Source: Schauerella fraxinea
GTDB taxonomy: Bacteria; Pseudomonadota; Gammaproteobacteria; Burkholderiales; Burkholderiaceae_B
NCBI GenBank assembly: GCA_030849945.1
Contig: JAVDKK010000001.1
Coordinates: 744,001-808,000, forward strand
Direction: 5' to 3'
DNA length: 64,000 bases
Shown: in pieces, positions 1-8,837 of the stretch
Numbering within the stretch: the first letter of the stretch is position 1
Layout of the letters: each line of letters opens with the position of its first letter
Program-made: the position numbers and the translations under genes
Notes under the pieces: model-generated
What the model saw: only the letters and a program-made list of their open reading frames with translations
Database searches by the model: none
What the model was told of the DNA's origin: nothing

Positions 1-1
1 G

Positions 2-355
2 GCGCTGTCCTCCGTGCGCTTCATCGCGCCGCAAGGGCTGTGCGACCTGGTGTGGGCGCAGGCCGAGCTCACCTTGCTCGACGGCCGCACGCAGCAGTGC
101 CTGGTGCCGGCGCGTTACCCGGCGGGCCCGGGTCGCGCGCACGCCACGGATGACGACGCGATCGTCCTGGGCCGCTTGACCGAATGGCTGCCGCTGCACG
201 GCGATACCTACGCCGGCATCGGACAGAAGATGTGGTTGACCGACGCCGGTGAGTACGGCGTGCTGGATGTGCGCGAAATCCGCTTCGATACGGTCGCCGA
301 GACGCCTGCCGGCATCGCGGCCAACGTCGCGGACGTGCCGGGGCAGGCCGGATAA
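2..355 (+). CDS. tagJ: T6SS accessory protein TagJ/ImpE, C-terminal part (5' end outside window)
   Basis: The reading frame is open from the first complete codon, so the gene starts left of the window. The visible 117 or so residues contain the ImpE-type ending: an ARYP segment, then LGRLTEWLP, a GQKMW stretch and GEYGVLDVRE. TagJ proteins bind the sheath protein TssB and the N-domain of ClpV and are thought to modulate sheath disassembly in the cytoplasm. Its stop codon overlaps the ATG of the next gene by one base (TAATG), so it is translationally coupled to tssE. The family call rests on motif recognition and on T6SS context. Confidence 0.8.
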   Translation, partial: ALSSVRFIAPQGLCDLVWAQAELTLLDGRTQQCLVPARYPAGPGRAHATDDDAIVLGRLTEWLPLHGDTYAGIGQKMWLTDAGEYGVLDVREIRFDTVAETPAGIAANVADVPGQAG

Positions 356-915
356 TGGGTGCGCCGATCGACGCCGACCGCCTCAAGGGGGCGACACCGC
401 CCACGCGCGATCTGCGCCTGGGCCGCGATCGCCTGCAGCCGGCGCTGCTCGATCGCTTGATGGACGACACGCCGCAGCAGCGGCGGGAAGCGTTCGACGC
501 GGGCATGATCAGTCATACCGCGTTGCGCCAGGCCGTGCTGCGCGATCTGCGCTGGTTGCTCAACACCGTCAACCTGGCCACGACCGACGATCTCTCGGCC
601 TATCCCGAAGTGTCGCAATCGACCGTCAACTATGGCGTATCGGCACTCGCCGGCAAGCGCATGTCGGAAATCGATTGGGTCGATATGGAAGATACGATTC
701 GCCGCGCGATCATCACGTTCGAGCCGCGGCTGCTGGCCAGCACGATCGACGTGCGGTGCGTGAGTGAAACCAATACGCTTGAGCATCACAACATTCTCAG
801 CCTCGAAATTCGCGGCATGTTGTGGTGCGTGCCGCACGCGCAGGAATTTCTGTTCCGCACCGACATCGATCTCGAGAGCGGCCACATGGATCTGCAGGAT
901 CTGGGAGGCCACTGA
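355..915 (+). CDS. tssE: T6SS baseplate protein TssE (gp25-like)
   Basis: TssE is the gp25-like wedge protein of the T6SS baseplate, which links the baseplate to the contractile sheath in the cytoplasm. The 186-residue product has the family layout. A basic N-terminus carries an LLDRLMDD segment. The core has LRDLRWLLN and YPEVSQSTVNYG, followed by DTIRRAIITFEPRL, the arginine-rich stretch matching the gp25 signature region. Both ends overlap neighbours (TAATG with tagJ, ATGA with tssF), typical of stoichiometric co-expression of baseplate subunits. Confidence 0.9.
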   Translation: MGAPIDADRLKGATPPTRDLRLGRDRLQPALLDRLMDDTPQQRREAFDAGMISHTALRQAVLRDLRWLLNTVNLATTDDLSAYPEVSQSTVNYGVSALAGKRMSEIDWVDMEDTIRRAIITFEPRLLASTIDVRCVSETNTLEHHNILSLEIRGMLWCVPHAQEFLFRTDIDLESGHMDLQDLGGH

Positions 916-2813
916 TGGATGCACGTCTGCTGGATTACTACAACCGCGAACTGAGCTACATGCGCGAAATGGGCGCGGAGTTCGCCCAGCAGTATCCCAA
1001 GGTGGCGGGCCGCCTGGGGATGAACGGGATCGACGTCTCCGATCCTTATGTCGAGCGGTTGCTGGAGGGATTCAGCTTTCTCTCGGCGCGCATCCACATG
1101 AAAATGGATGCCGAGTTTCCGCGCTTTTCACAGCGCCTGCTCGAAGTCATCTTTCCGAACTATCTGTCGCCCACGCCGTCCATGACGGTGGTGCAGATGG
1201 CGCCCAGCATGAACGAGGGCACGCTGTCGAAAGGCTTCGCGTTGCCGCGCGGTACTGTGCTGCGCGGCCGCTTGCCCAAGGGCGAACAAACGCCGTGCGA
1301 GTTCTTGACGGCGCATCCGATGACGCTGTGGCCATTGCGCGTCACCCAGGCTGAGGTGACCGGCGTGCCGACCGATCTGCCGTTGACGCGACTCGGTTTT
1401 GGCGGGCGCAACGCACGCGTGCGCAGCGCCTTGCGGGTACGCATTGAAGTCTGTGGCGGCGTTCGTCTGCAGGATCTGGATCTCGATCAGTTGATGTTTC
1501 ACCTGAATGGTCAGGATCTGCAGATGAACCGGCTGCTCGAGCAGGTCATGCAGGATACGGTGGCGGTACTGTGCCATGACAGCGCCCGGCCGTTGTCGTG
1601 GGTGAACCGATTGCCCGTCACGGCCTTGCGCCATGAAGGCTTCGATGACGAGCAGTCGCTGCTGCCCAACGATGCGCGCGTCTTTCAAGGCTATCGGCTG
1701 CTGCAGGAGTACTTTGCGTTTCCGCAGCGGTTTCTGTTTTTCAGCGTCAACGATCTGAAGCGCGGCTTGCGTGGCGCGGGCGGTGCCGATGGGCAGCGTG
1801 AAACCAAGTCGTTCGATCTGACGTTTTTGTTCTCGCGTGACGCGGTCGATCTGGAAGGCGCGATCACGGCGGAAAACCTCGCGCTGCATTGCACCCCCGC
1901 CATCAATCTCTTTCCGAAACGTGCCGATCGCATTGCGATCACGCCGCGCACCAACGAGTATCACCTGGTGGTCGATCGCACCCGGCCGATGGACTTCGAA
2001 GTGTTCGGCGCACGCACCGTTCATGGTCATGGTGCGGGGCAGAGCGAGCGCGAGTTTCGCTCGTTCTACGGGTCGCTGGGCACCGACGAAGATGAGTATG
2101 GCGCCTATTACTCGCTGCGGCGCGAGCCGCGATTGGTATCGGACACCGCGCAGCGTAATGGCACGCGCACCGGCTATATCGGCAGTGAAGTATTCGTCTC
2201 GCTGGTGGACCGCCACGAGGCGCCGTTTTCCGATCAACTGCGGCATGTGGTCGTCGATACGTTGTGCACCAATCGCGATCTGCCGATGCTGCTGCCGCTG
2301 GGCACCGACTCCGATTTCACGCTGCGCGTGTCGGCGCCCGTGGCGCAGATCAAAGTGCTGCGCGGACCATCGCGCCCGCGTGCGGCATTGGCCGAGAATG
2401 CAGCCACGTGGCATCTGATCAGCCACCTGGGCCTGAACTACTTGAGCCTCGTGGATCTCGATCCCGAGGAGGGTGCCAAGACGCTGCGCGAGATGCTGAA
2501 GATCTACAGCAACCTGGCCGACCCTGTGATTGCCAAACAGATCGCCGGCGTACGGCATGTGGATATCAAGCCGGTGCATCACCGCCTGCCGATCCCTGGT
2601 CCGATTCTGTATGGGCGTGGCGCGCGCGTTTCGCTGACGCTCGACGATGTTGCGTTCTCAGGTATCACGCCGTTCGTTTTTGGCGCCGTGCTCGAGCAGT
2701 TCTTTGCGCGTCACGTGTCCATCAACATGATGTCCGAACTTGTTCTTTCCACCTTGCAGCGTGGCGAAGTCGCGCGCTGGGCGCCGCGCATGGGCGGGCG
2801 TCCGGTCATCTGA
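915..2813 (+). CDS. tssF: T6SS baseplate protein TssF (VasA/ImpG)
   Basis: TssF is the large wedge subunit of the T6SS baseplate and works with TssG, TssE and TssK. I chose the ATG at 915 because the ATGA overlap with tssE couples it, and the protein then begins with the family hallmark MDARLLDYYNRELSYMRE. The frame is open 31 codons further upstream, but that stretch lies inside tssE. The 632-residue length and the early FPRFSQRLLEVIFPNYL motif, in which conserved acidic and aromatic residues precede a PTPSM turn, fit the family. No membrane segment is apparent. Confidence 0.92.
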   Translation: MDARLLDYYNRELSYMREMGAEFAQQYPKVAGRLGMNGIDVSDPYVERLLEGFSFLSARIHMKMDAEFPRFSQRLLEVIFPNYLSPTPSMTVVQMAPSMNEGTLSKGFALPRGTVLRGRLPKGEQTPCEFLTAHPMTLWPLRVTQAEVTGVPTDLPLTRLGFGGRNARVRSALRVRIEVCGGVRLQDLDLDQLMFHLNGQDLQMNRLLEQVMQDTVAVLCHDSARPLSWVNRLPVTALRHEGFDDEQSLLPNDARVFQGYRLLQEYFAFPQRFLFFSVNDLKRGLRGAGGADGQRETKSFDLTFLFSRDAVDLEGAITAENLALHCTPAINLFPKRADRIAITPRTNEYHLVVDRTRPMDFEVFGARTVHGHGAGQSEREFRSFYGSLGTDEDEYGAYYSLRREPRLVSDTAQRNGTRTGYIGSEVFVSLVDRHEAPFSDQLRHVVVDTLCTNRDLPMLLPLGTDSDFTLRVSAPVAQIKVLRGPSRPRAALAENAATWHLISHLGLNYLSLVDLDPEEGAKTLREMLKIYSNLADPVIAKQIAGVRHVDIKPVHHRLPIPGPILYGRGARVSLTLDDVAFSGITPFVFGAVLEQFFARHVSINMMSELVLSTLQRGEVARWAPRMGGRPVI

Positions 2814-2863
2814 CCGGCGGCTTCGTCCCCTTCGCTTCTCACTGCCTCTTTCGGAATGCCCCT

Positions 2864-3523
2864 ATGAAAACGTCAACGCTCAATCATCGCCTTCCTGTTT
2901 ACGATCCCGTGCATCTGATCGGTTCGATCGAGGCTGCGGCGGTGGACGGTGTATTCGCCGTGCATTGCGATGGCCGCGTGTGGCATGCGCGTCGCGCGGC
3001 GAGCTGCCTGCTGGCGCCCGCCGTGGGCGACACGGTGTTGATCAGCGGGCCCGATCGTGCGCGCGTGTATTTGATCGCCGTCATCGAGCAGGCCGATCCC
3101 TCGGTGCATCGCATTGAAGTCGATGGCGATCTCACGCTCGCGACCCGGTCCGGGGCGATCGCCTTCGATAGCGCGAAAGATCTGCATCTGAAGAGCGCGG
3201 CGGCGCTCCGTCTGGAGTCGGAGACGTTGGCGTTGCGTGCCGATCAGGCGGACTGCGTGGTGGACGGCATGCGCTACACCGGCCGTGAAGTGACGGCCAC
3301 CGTGAGCAAGACGCGCTTGATCGGCAAGGTGTACGAAGCGGTGGTGGATCGCTTGGTGCAGATGAGCCGCAACGCCTTTCGCACGACGGACGAGGTGGAA
3401 CATGTGCGGGCCGGCAATCTGGATTACCAGGCTGAGCAAAGTGCCCGCGTACATGCCAAGTACACGATGGTGACCGGCGACGATCTCGTGAAGGTCGACG
3501 CCAAACAGATCCACATGGGCTGA
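2864..3523 (+). CDS. DUF3540 domain protein in T6SS operon
   Basis: The 219-residue product resembles DUF3540 proteins, which occur in T6SS loci, usually beside DUF2169 and PAAR-like DUF4150 genes. An N-terminal beta-rich part (residues about 10-75, with PAVGDTVLISGPD) looks like an OB or gp5-type fold. It is followed by repeated beta strands (LTLATRSGAIAFDSAKDLHLKS, split here by description only) reminiscent of the VgrG/gp5 needle spike, then a helical region and a polar ending. From this I infer a spike-associated or effector-loading role. It lies between tssF and tssG, 50 bases after tssF and 16 before tssG. No ideal Shine-Dalgarno is seen before the ATG. Function is not established for the family. 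Confidence 0.65.
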   Translation: MKTSTLNHRLPVYDPVHLIGSIEAAAVDGVFAVHCDGRVWHARRAASCLLAPAVGDTVLISGPDRARVYLIAVIEQADPSVHRIEVDGDLTLATRSGAIAFDSAKDLHLKSAAALRLESETLALRADQADCVVDGMRYTGREVTATVSKTRLIGKVYEAVVDRLVQMSRNAFRTTDEVEHVRAGNLDYQAEQSARVHAKYTMVTGDDLVKVDAKQIHMG

Positions 3524-3539
3524 TCGCAGTTTTCCCACG

Positions 3540-4622
3540 ATGACTCTCACCGCCGATCCGATTGCGGTAACCGATGCGTCCTTGCCGGCCGACTTTTGGC
3601 ACAGGTTGACGCAGGAGCCCTACGCCCACGATCTCTTTCACGTGCTGCGTTGGATCGATGCGCGTGGGGGCGCCAAGGCGCCGCTGGGCCGGGCGGCGTC
3701 GCCGCGTGGCGAGCCGGTGCGGATGGGGCAGGAGCCGTCGATGGCATTCGCGCCATCCACCCTCGCGCACGTGAAGCCGGGGTGGGCGGGCGGCCCGCGC
3801 AAGGTGTCGATCTATAGCTTCGGTTTGTTCGGGCCGAACGGCCCCTTGCCGTTGCACATGACCGAGCACGTACGTGAGCGGCAGCATCATCACGGTGACG
3901 GCACCTTGGCGGCCTTCGCCGACATGTTCCATCATCGCTTGACGCTGCTGCTGTATCGGGCCTGGGCCGACGCGCAGAGCACCGTCAGCCTGGATCGTCC
4001 CGAAGGCGGTTTTACGCGCTACGTAGCGAGCCTGCTGCATCTGGGGCAGCCGTCGCTGCAGCGGCGCGACGCCGTGCTGGACCATGCGAAATATCACATG
4101 GCCGGCCATCTGGTGCGCCAGACGCGCAACCCGGAAGGGCTGAAGCACAGTCTGCAAAAATACTTTGGCGTGCCGGTGCGCATTCATGAGTTCGTGCCGC
4201 ACTGGATCCGGCTCGAACCCACGCAGCAACTGGCCTTGGGCGCGTCGTTGGGGTTGGGTCAGAACACCGTACTGGGTTCGGCCGTGCGCGATGCGCAACA
4301 CAAATTTCGAATCGAGATCGGGCCGCTGCGCGCGCACGAGTACGCCGGCTTCTTGCCCGGCGGCAAGCCAGCCGAGCAACTGACGCATTGGGTGCGGCAA
4401 TACACCGGCATCGAGTTTGCCTGGGATCTGCAGCCGGTGCTCGACCGCCGCGACGCGGCCGGCATGCGGCTCGGTCAACCGCAGCCCCTGGGACTATCGA
4501 CCTGGCTGGGTACGCGACCCGCCGATGCGGGCGATGCCCGTGACGTCACACTCGATCTCGAACAACGCTTTGCCCGCCCGCGGTCTGTGCCGCAGGCGGT
4601 GTCCGACTCACCTGTAGCCTGA
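3540..4622 (+). CDS. tssG: T6SS baseplate protein TssG (VasB/ImpH)
   Basis: TssG pairs with two TssF copies and TssE in the baseplate wedge. The 360-residue product opens after a short leader with FWHRLTQEPYAHDLFHVLRWID, the family's conserved start, and has the GLFGPNGPLPLHMTEH motif around residue 96. The C-terminal half contains LPGGKPAEQLTHWVRQY, also typical. It begins 16 bases after the DUF3540 gene and ends 11 bases before clpV, so all appear to be on one transcript. Confidence 0.92.
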   Translation: MTLTADPIAVTDASLPADFWHRLTQEPYAHDLFHVLRWIDARGGAKAPLGRAASPRGEPVRMGQEPSMAFAPSTLAHVKPGWAGGPRKVSIYSFGLFGPNGPLPLHMTEHVRERQHHHGDGTLAAFADMFHHRLTLLLYRAWADAQSTVSLDRPEGGFTRYVASLLHLGQPSLQRRDAVLDHAKYHMAGHLVRQTRNPEGLKHSLQKYFGVPVRIHEFVPHWIRLEPTQQLALGASLGLGQNTVLGSAVRDAQHKFRIEIGPLRAHEYAGFLPGGKPAEQLTHWVRQYTGIEFAWDLQPVLDRRDAAGMRLGQPQPLGLSTWLGTRPADAGDARDVTLDLEQRFARPRSVPQAVSDSPVA

Positions 4623-4633
4623 GACACTCGAAC

Positions 4634-7258
4634 ATGGCCGACATCAGCCGCAGCGAACTCTTCGCCAAGCTTGACCCTTTACTGTACAAAGCCCTCGAGG
4701 GCGCCACGGCCTTTTGCAAACTGCGCGGCAATCCTTATGTGGAGCTGGTGCATTGGCTGCATCAGATCGCCAGCGCGCAAGACAGCGATTTGCATCGCAT
4801 CCTGGCGCACTTCGGTATCGACGCCGGCCGCGTGCAAACGGATCTCGTCACGGCGCTGGATCAATTGCCGCGGGGCGCGGGGTCCATCTCCGATCTGTCG
4901 GAGCACATCGATCATGCGGTCGAACGCGGCTGGGTGCTGGGGTCGCTGCGGTTTGGCGGCGCGCGCATCCGTAGCGGTCATCTGATCGCCGGCATCGTCA
5001 AAACGTATTCGTTGCGCACGGTGCTGCTGGGCATCTCGCCGCTCTTCGCGCAGATCGTGCCGGATGTGCTGCTTGAGAACTTCGACACCATCGTGGCTGC
5101 CTCGCCCGAGAACGGTCCCACAGCGGATGCGCCGGGTGGCGGCGCTGAGACGGGTGCAGGAGCAGGCGATCAATCGGTGCTGGCCAAGTACACCGTGGAC
5201 ATGACCGCGCGGGCGCGGGCCGGCGAGATCGATCCCGTCACGGGTCGCGACGAAGAGATTCGTCAGATCGTCGACATCCTGATGCGCCGCCGCCAGAACA
5301 ACCCATTGTTGGCGGGTGAAGCCGGTGTCGGCAAGACGGCTGTGGTCGAAGGCTTGGCGTTGCGGCTGGCCGCGGGCGATGTGCCGCCTTCGATGCAGGA
5401 CGTGTCGCTGTATCTGCTGGACATCGGCTTGCTTTCGGCCGGTGCCAGCATGAAAGGCGAATTCGAGGCCCGGCTGCGCGGCGTGATCGACGCGGTGCAG
5501 GCAAGCGAAAAACCGATCGTGTTGTTTATCGACGAGATCCACACTCTGGTGGGTGCCGGCGGCAACGCGGGTACGGGCGACGCGGCCAATCTGCTCAAGC
5601 CAGCGCTCGCGCGGGGCTTGCTGCGTACGATCGGCGCCACCACGTGGTCTGAATACAAGAAGTACATCGAGAAAGATCCTGCGCTCACGCGCCGCTTCCA
5701 GGTCGTGCAGGTGCATGAGCCCTCGGAAGACCGCGCGCTGATCATGTTGCGGGGGTTGGCGGGCAAACTCGAGCAGCATCATCGCGTGCTGTTGCTCGAT
5801 GAGGCGATCGATGCCGCAGTGCGGTTGTCGCACCGCTACATCCCGGCGCGTCAATTGCCCGACAAGGCCGTGGCTTTGCTCGACACCGCCTGCGCGCGTG
5901 TGGCCGTGAGCCAGCATGCCGTGCCGCCGCAACTCGAAGATGTGCAGCGGCGCATCGAAGCGTTGCGCATCGAGCAGGACATCGCGCAACGCGAAGCGCG
6001 ATTGGGCGCTTGCACCCCCGAGCGGGAACAACGCATCGCGGCGTCGCTGACCGACGCCCTGGCCGAGGCCGACACCCTGGACGCGCGCTGGACGCATGAG
6101 CGCACGCTGGCCGATGCCGTGCTTGCGCTGCGGGCGCGTATCGAGGCCGATGACGCCGATCCGGCCGCGCTTGCCGGGCTGCAGGCCGAGTTGGCTGACG
6201 CCGCGGCTGCGCTTGAAACGTCGCAAGGTGAATCGCCGTTGATTTTTCCCTCCGTCGACGCCAATGCGGTGGCGGCGGTCGTGGCCGATTGGACCGGCAT
6301 TCCGGTGGGCCGCATGGTGAAGGACGAAGCGGCGTCGGTGCTTAATCTTGCCGATACGCTGGAAAAGCGCGTGATCGGCCAGCGTCATGGACTGGAAGCG
6401 ATTGCCCGCCGCGTGCAGACGTCGCGCGCGCGGCTGACCGATCCGAACAAACCCGTTGGCGTGTTCATGCTGTGCGGCCCGAGCGGCGTGGGCAAGACGG
6501 AAACCGCGCTCGCACTGGCCGAGTCGCTGTACGGCGGCGAGCAAAACGTGATCGCCATCAACATGAGCGAGTTTCAGGAATCGCATACGGTGTCCACGCT
6601 CAAGGGCGCGCCACCGGGCTACGTGGGCTATGGCGAGGGCGGGGTGCTCACCGAGGCCGTGCGCCGGCGGCCCTACAGCGTGGTGCTGCTGGACGAGGTG
6701 GAGAAGGCCCATGCCGACGTGCATGAGCTTTTCTTCCAGGTGTTCGACAAAGGCTGGATGGAGGATGGCGAAGGCCGCTACATCGATTTCAAGAACACCA
6801 TCATCATTCTCACGTCCAATGTGGGTTCCGACCTGGTCATGAACCTGTGCGCCGATCCCGCATTGATGCCTGAGCCGGATGCGCTGGCCGGCGCGTTGCG
6901 CGAGCCGTTGCTGCAAACCTTCCCCGCCGCGTTGCTGGGCCGCCTCGTCGTGGTGCCGTACCTGCCGCTGTCGGACAGCATGCTGGCGAACATCGTGTCG
7001 CTGCAACTGGCGCGCATCCAGCGCCGCATTGCCGACAATCATGGTATCGCTTTGACATACAGCGAAGCGGCAATGGGCCTTATCGTGTCACGTTGCACCG
7101 AAGTCGAGTCCGGTGGCCGGATGGTCGATGCGATTCTCACCAATACGGTGTTGCCGCGCGTGAGCCGGGAGTTGCTGGGGGCCGCCGCCGATGGGCGCAA
7201 GATCCAAACGATTGCACTCGATGCCGCCGAGGGCGAATTCACGTACGCATTCGCATAG
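4634..7258 (+). CDS. clpV: T6SS sheath-recycling ATPase ClpV (TssH)
   Basis: ClpV is the AAA+ unfoldase that extracts TssB/TssC from contracted sheaths so they can be reused. The 874-residue product has a Clp-N domain (residues about 10-150) and then two AAA modules. The first Walker A is GEAGVGKT near residue 228, with Walker B LFIDEIHTL. The second Walker A is GPSGVGKT near residue 615, with Walker B VLLDEVEKAH. A ClpB-like M region separates them (about 410-530). The GYVGYGEGG pore loop of the second ring is present. All ATPase residues look intact. Confidence 0.96.
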   Translation: MADISRSELFAKLDPLLYKALEGATAFCKLRGNPYVELVHWLHQIASAQDSDLHRILAHFGIDAGRVQTDLVTALDQLPRGAGSISDLSEHIDHAVERGWVLGSLRFGGARIRSGHLIAGIVKTYSLRTVLLGISPLFAQIVPDVLLENFDTIVAASPENGPTADAPGGGAETGAGAGDQSVLAKYTVDMTARARAGEIDPVTGRDEEIRQIVDILMRRRQNNPLLAGEAGVGKTAVVEGLALRLAAGDVPPSMQDVSLYLLDIGLLSAGASMKGEFEARLRGVIDAVQASEKPIVLFIDEIHTLVGAGGNAGTGDAANLLKPALARGLLRTIGATTWSEYKKYIEKDPALTRRFQVVQVHEPSEDRALIMLRGLAGKLEQHHRVLLLDEAIDAAVRLSHRYIPARQLPDKAVALLDTACARVAVSQHAVPPQLEDVQRRIEALRIEQDIAQREARLGACTPEREQRIAASLTDALAEADTLDARWTHERTLADAVLALRARIEADDADPAALAGLQAELADAAAALETSQGESPLIFPSVDANAVAAVVADWTGIPVGRMVKDEAASVLNLADTLEKRVIGQRHGLEAIARRVQTSRARLTDPNKPVGVFMLCGPSGVGKTETALALAESLYGGEQNVIAINMSEFQESHTVSTLKGAPPGYVGYGEGGVLTEAVRRRPYSVVLLDEVEKAHADVHELFFQVFDKGWMEDGEGRYIDFKNTIIILTSNVGSDLVMNLCADPALMPEPDALAGALREPLLQTFPAALLGRLVVVPYLPLSDSMLANIVSLQLARIQRRIADNHGIALTYSEAAMGLIVSRCTEVESGGRMVDAILTNTVLPRVSRELLGAAADGRKIQTIALDAAEGEFTYAFA

Positions 7259-7273
7259 CAGAGGAGTTTGACC

Positions 7274-7573
7274 ATGATCGATAAGCAACGTGCAGCCGGT
7301 ATCGCCGATGCCTACCTGGAAAAAATCGCCGCACGCCTGGACGATCCCGTCGAGATCATCGAGTCGCAGGAGAAACCTGAAGGCTGGGTGTTCTTCTACG
7401 AATCGAAAACCTATCTCGAAACGCAGAATCTGAGCGCGATGCTGGCCGGCAATGCGCCTTTCCTGGTGTCGCGCACCGATGGCGCGTTGCATCTTCTGAG
7501 TACGGCCAAGCCGCTCGAGGATGCCCTGGCTGAAGCATTGGCGTCCGGCGCCCGGCCCGCGCCTGGGGCCTGA
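7274..7573 (+). CDS. YrhB-domain / Imm35-like small protein
   Basis: A 99-residue cytoplasmic protein without signal peptide. The start at 7274 is set by a GAGGAG ribosome site 8 bases upstream; a TTG two codons earlier is less likely. The core (GWVFFYESKTYLE, then PFLVSRTDGALHLLST and a PLEDAL helix) matches my recollection of the YrhB/Imm35 fold, annotated both as a chaperone-like domain and as an immunity protein to polymorphic toxins. It follows clpV by 15 bases and is the last gene before a terminator. No toxin gene is next to it. A T6SS accessory or orphan immunity role is inference. Confidence 0.6.
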   Translation: MIDKQRAAGIADAYLEKIAARLDDPVEIIESQEKPEGWVFFYESKTYLETQNLSAMLAGNAPFLVSRTDGALHLLSTAKPLEDALAEALASGARPAPGA

Positions 7574-7613
7574 CCCGAGGCGTCGTTTCATAGACGCCGT
7601 TTCATAGGCACCC

Positions 7614-7651
7614 AAAAAAGCCGCTTGAATATCGCATTCAAGCGGCTTTTT
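7614..7651. terminator. Bidirectional intrinsic terminator
   Basis: A 17-base arm (7614-7630) and its complement (about 7636-7651) flank the loop ATCGC. The stem GCCGCTTGAAT/ATTCAAGCGGC is bracketed by an A-run on the left and a T-run on the right, so it can stop transcripts from both sides. It sits between the rightward clpV unit and the leftward fha gene, which converge here. Confidence 0.92.
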
Positions 7652-7733
7652 CACGGCTGTCACGACCGCGTGGCTGTGACGACCTTAGGGCTGTCACGAC
7701 CGCCTGGCGGCGGGGTCAGCCGCGCGCGATGCC

Positions 7734-8780
7734 TCAGCGGCGGGGCTTGTCGTCTTGGGTGGTGGGCGCGAAACCGGTTGCGCGTGGTGTGTCCCGATCG
7801 TCGTGTTGCACTGCCGCCGGCCGCATATAGCCGCCGAATTCCTTGGTGCGGTCGGGGTTGCCGCCGGCCGTGTCGGAAGCCACCGGTGTCAGCGTGCCGC
7901 CGATGGCGTTATCGCGATACCCCGTCAAGGCGTCTTGATGACGCAACGTGGTGGGTGTGTCGTCCGTGAAAATGTGATGGCTGTCCGAGGCTTCGCGGCT
8001 GTCGAACGCGGCCAGGGGGTCCCGCGGGCGATGGGCGTCCAGATCCGTGGGCACGTGTTGGTCGAGCGGATTGACGGGATTCAACCGCGCATCCGATGCC
8101 AGGTCGAAAGGGTGGGCCGACACGTCCGGCACACTGCCCACGGGCAACGTGCCCGGGCCCAGCAGATCGCTGAAGATGTCCACGGGTGGTTCGTCTTCGG
8201 CCGGGGTGGGCAGCAACGGATCAGTCGTGTCGGGTTCGACGGGTTGATGCGCAGGCGCGGGTTCGTCCGGCAGGCCATGCGAAGCGGGGAAGACCGTCGC
8301 GGCGTCAGGCACGCTGCGGGTTTCGAGCGGCAATGCCACGGCGGCGGCCGTGGCGACAGCAGCTGCCGGCACGGCGTAGGGCGCCGCGGCCGGGGCCGAG
8401 GGCGGGTCGGCCCAGGGATCGTCCTCGACGGCAGTAGGCGCTGGGTCGATGTTGCCGTTGGCCGCAGCCCGGTCGTCTTCCGATTGCAGCACATAGCTGC
8501 CGATCGCGACCTCATCGCCCACGTGCAGCAATACTTCGCTGCGCGGCAGCACCGGTTGACCGTTGACGGACACCGGCGTCATGTCGCTCATGTTGAGCAG
8601 ATAACAATCGTTGTTGCTGATGCGAACCACCGCTTGCAGCCGGCAAATATCGTCGTTGGCGCTAGGCAGCACCATGGCGTTGCCCGGGCAGCGGCCGATC
8701 GTGCCGCCCGGTGCCTGAAAGTCGGCGGAGAACGGCGTGAAGTCGCTGGATTCTTTACGGCGGATAGCGGTGAGTTTCAT
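7734..8780 (-). CDS. FHA-domain protein of the T6SS (TagH/Fha-like)
   Basis: T6SS Fha proteins are normally docking partners for threonine phosphorylation by PpkA. The start at 8780 (MKLTAIRRKESSDF) puts an FHA domain at residues about 5-95. Conserved IGRCPGN and NGQPV elements are present, but the usual SRxH motif reads CRLQ, so the canonical phosphothreonine-binding serine and histidine are replaced. The rest of the 348 residues is a long Pro/Ala/Asp-rich, probably disordered tail ending in basic residues. It is convergent with the clpV unit and followed leftward by the shared terminator. The loss of phospho-binding is inferred from two positions only. Confidence 0.82.
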   Translation of the reverse strand: MKLTAIRRKESSDFTPFSADFQAPGGTIGRCPGNAMVLPSANDDICRLQAVVRISNNDCYLLNMSDMTPVSVNGQPVLPRSEVLLHVGDEVAIGSYVLQSEDDRAAANGNIDPAPTAVEDDPWADPPSAPAAAPYAVPAAAVATAAAVALPLETRSVPDAATVFPASHGLPDEPAPAHQPVEPDTTDPLLPTPAEDEPPVDIFSDLLGPGTLPVGSVPDVSAHPFDLASDARLNPVNPLDQHVPTDLDAHRPRDPLAAFDSREASDSHHIFTDDTPTTLRHQDALTGYRDNAIGGTLTPVASDTAGGNPDRTKEFGGYMRPAAVQHDDRDTPRATGFAPTTQDDKPRR

Positions 8781-8837
8781 CTGCGTCTGTCCTTGAACTG
8801 ATGCGCGGCCCGGGTGAGTGCGGGCCCAGGGCACGAA

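Noticed and set aside
4679..7042. Long minus-strand open frame opposite clpV
   Set aside because: GC-rich codon bias leaves antisense frames open. The plus strand encodes a complete ClpV with all motifs, and the antisense product shows no recognisable domain.
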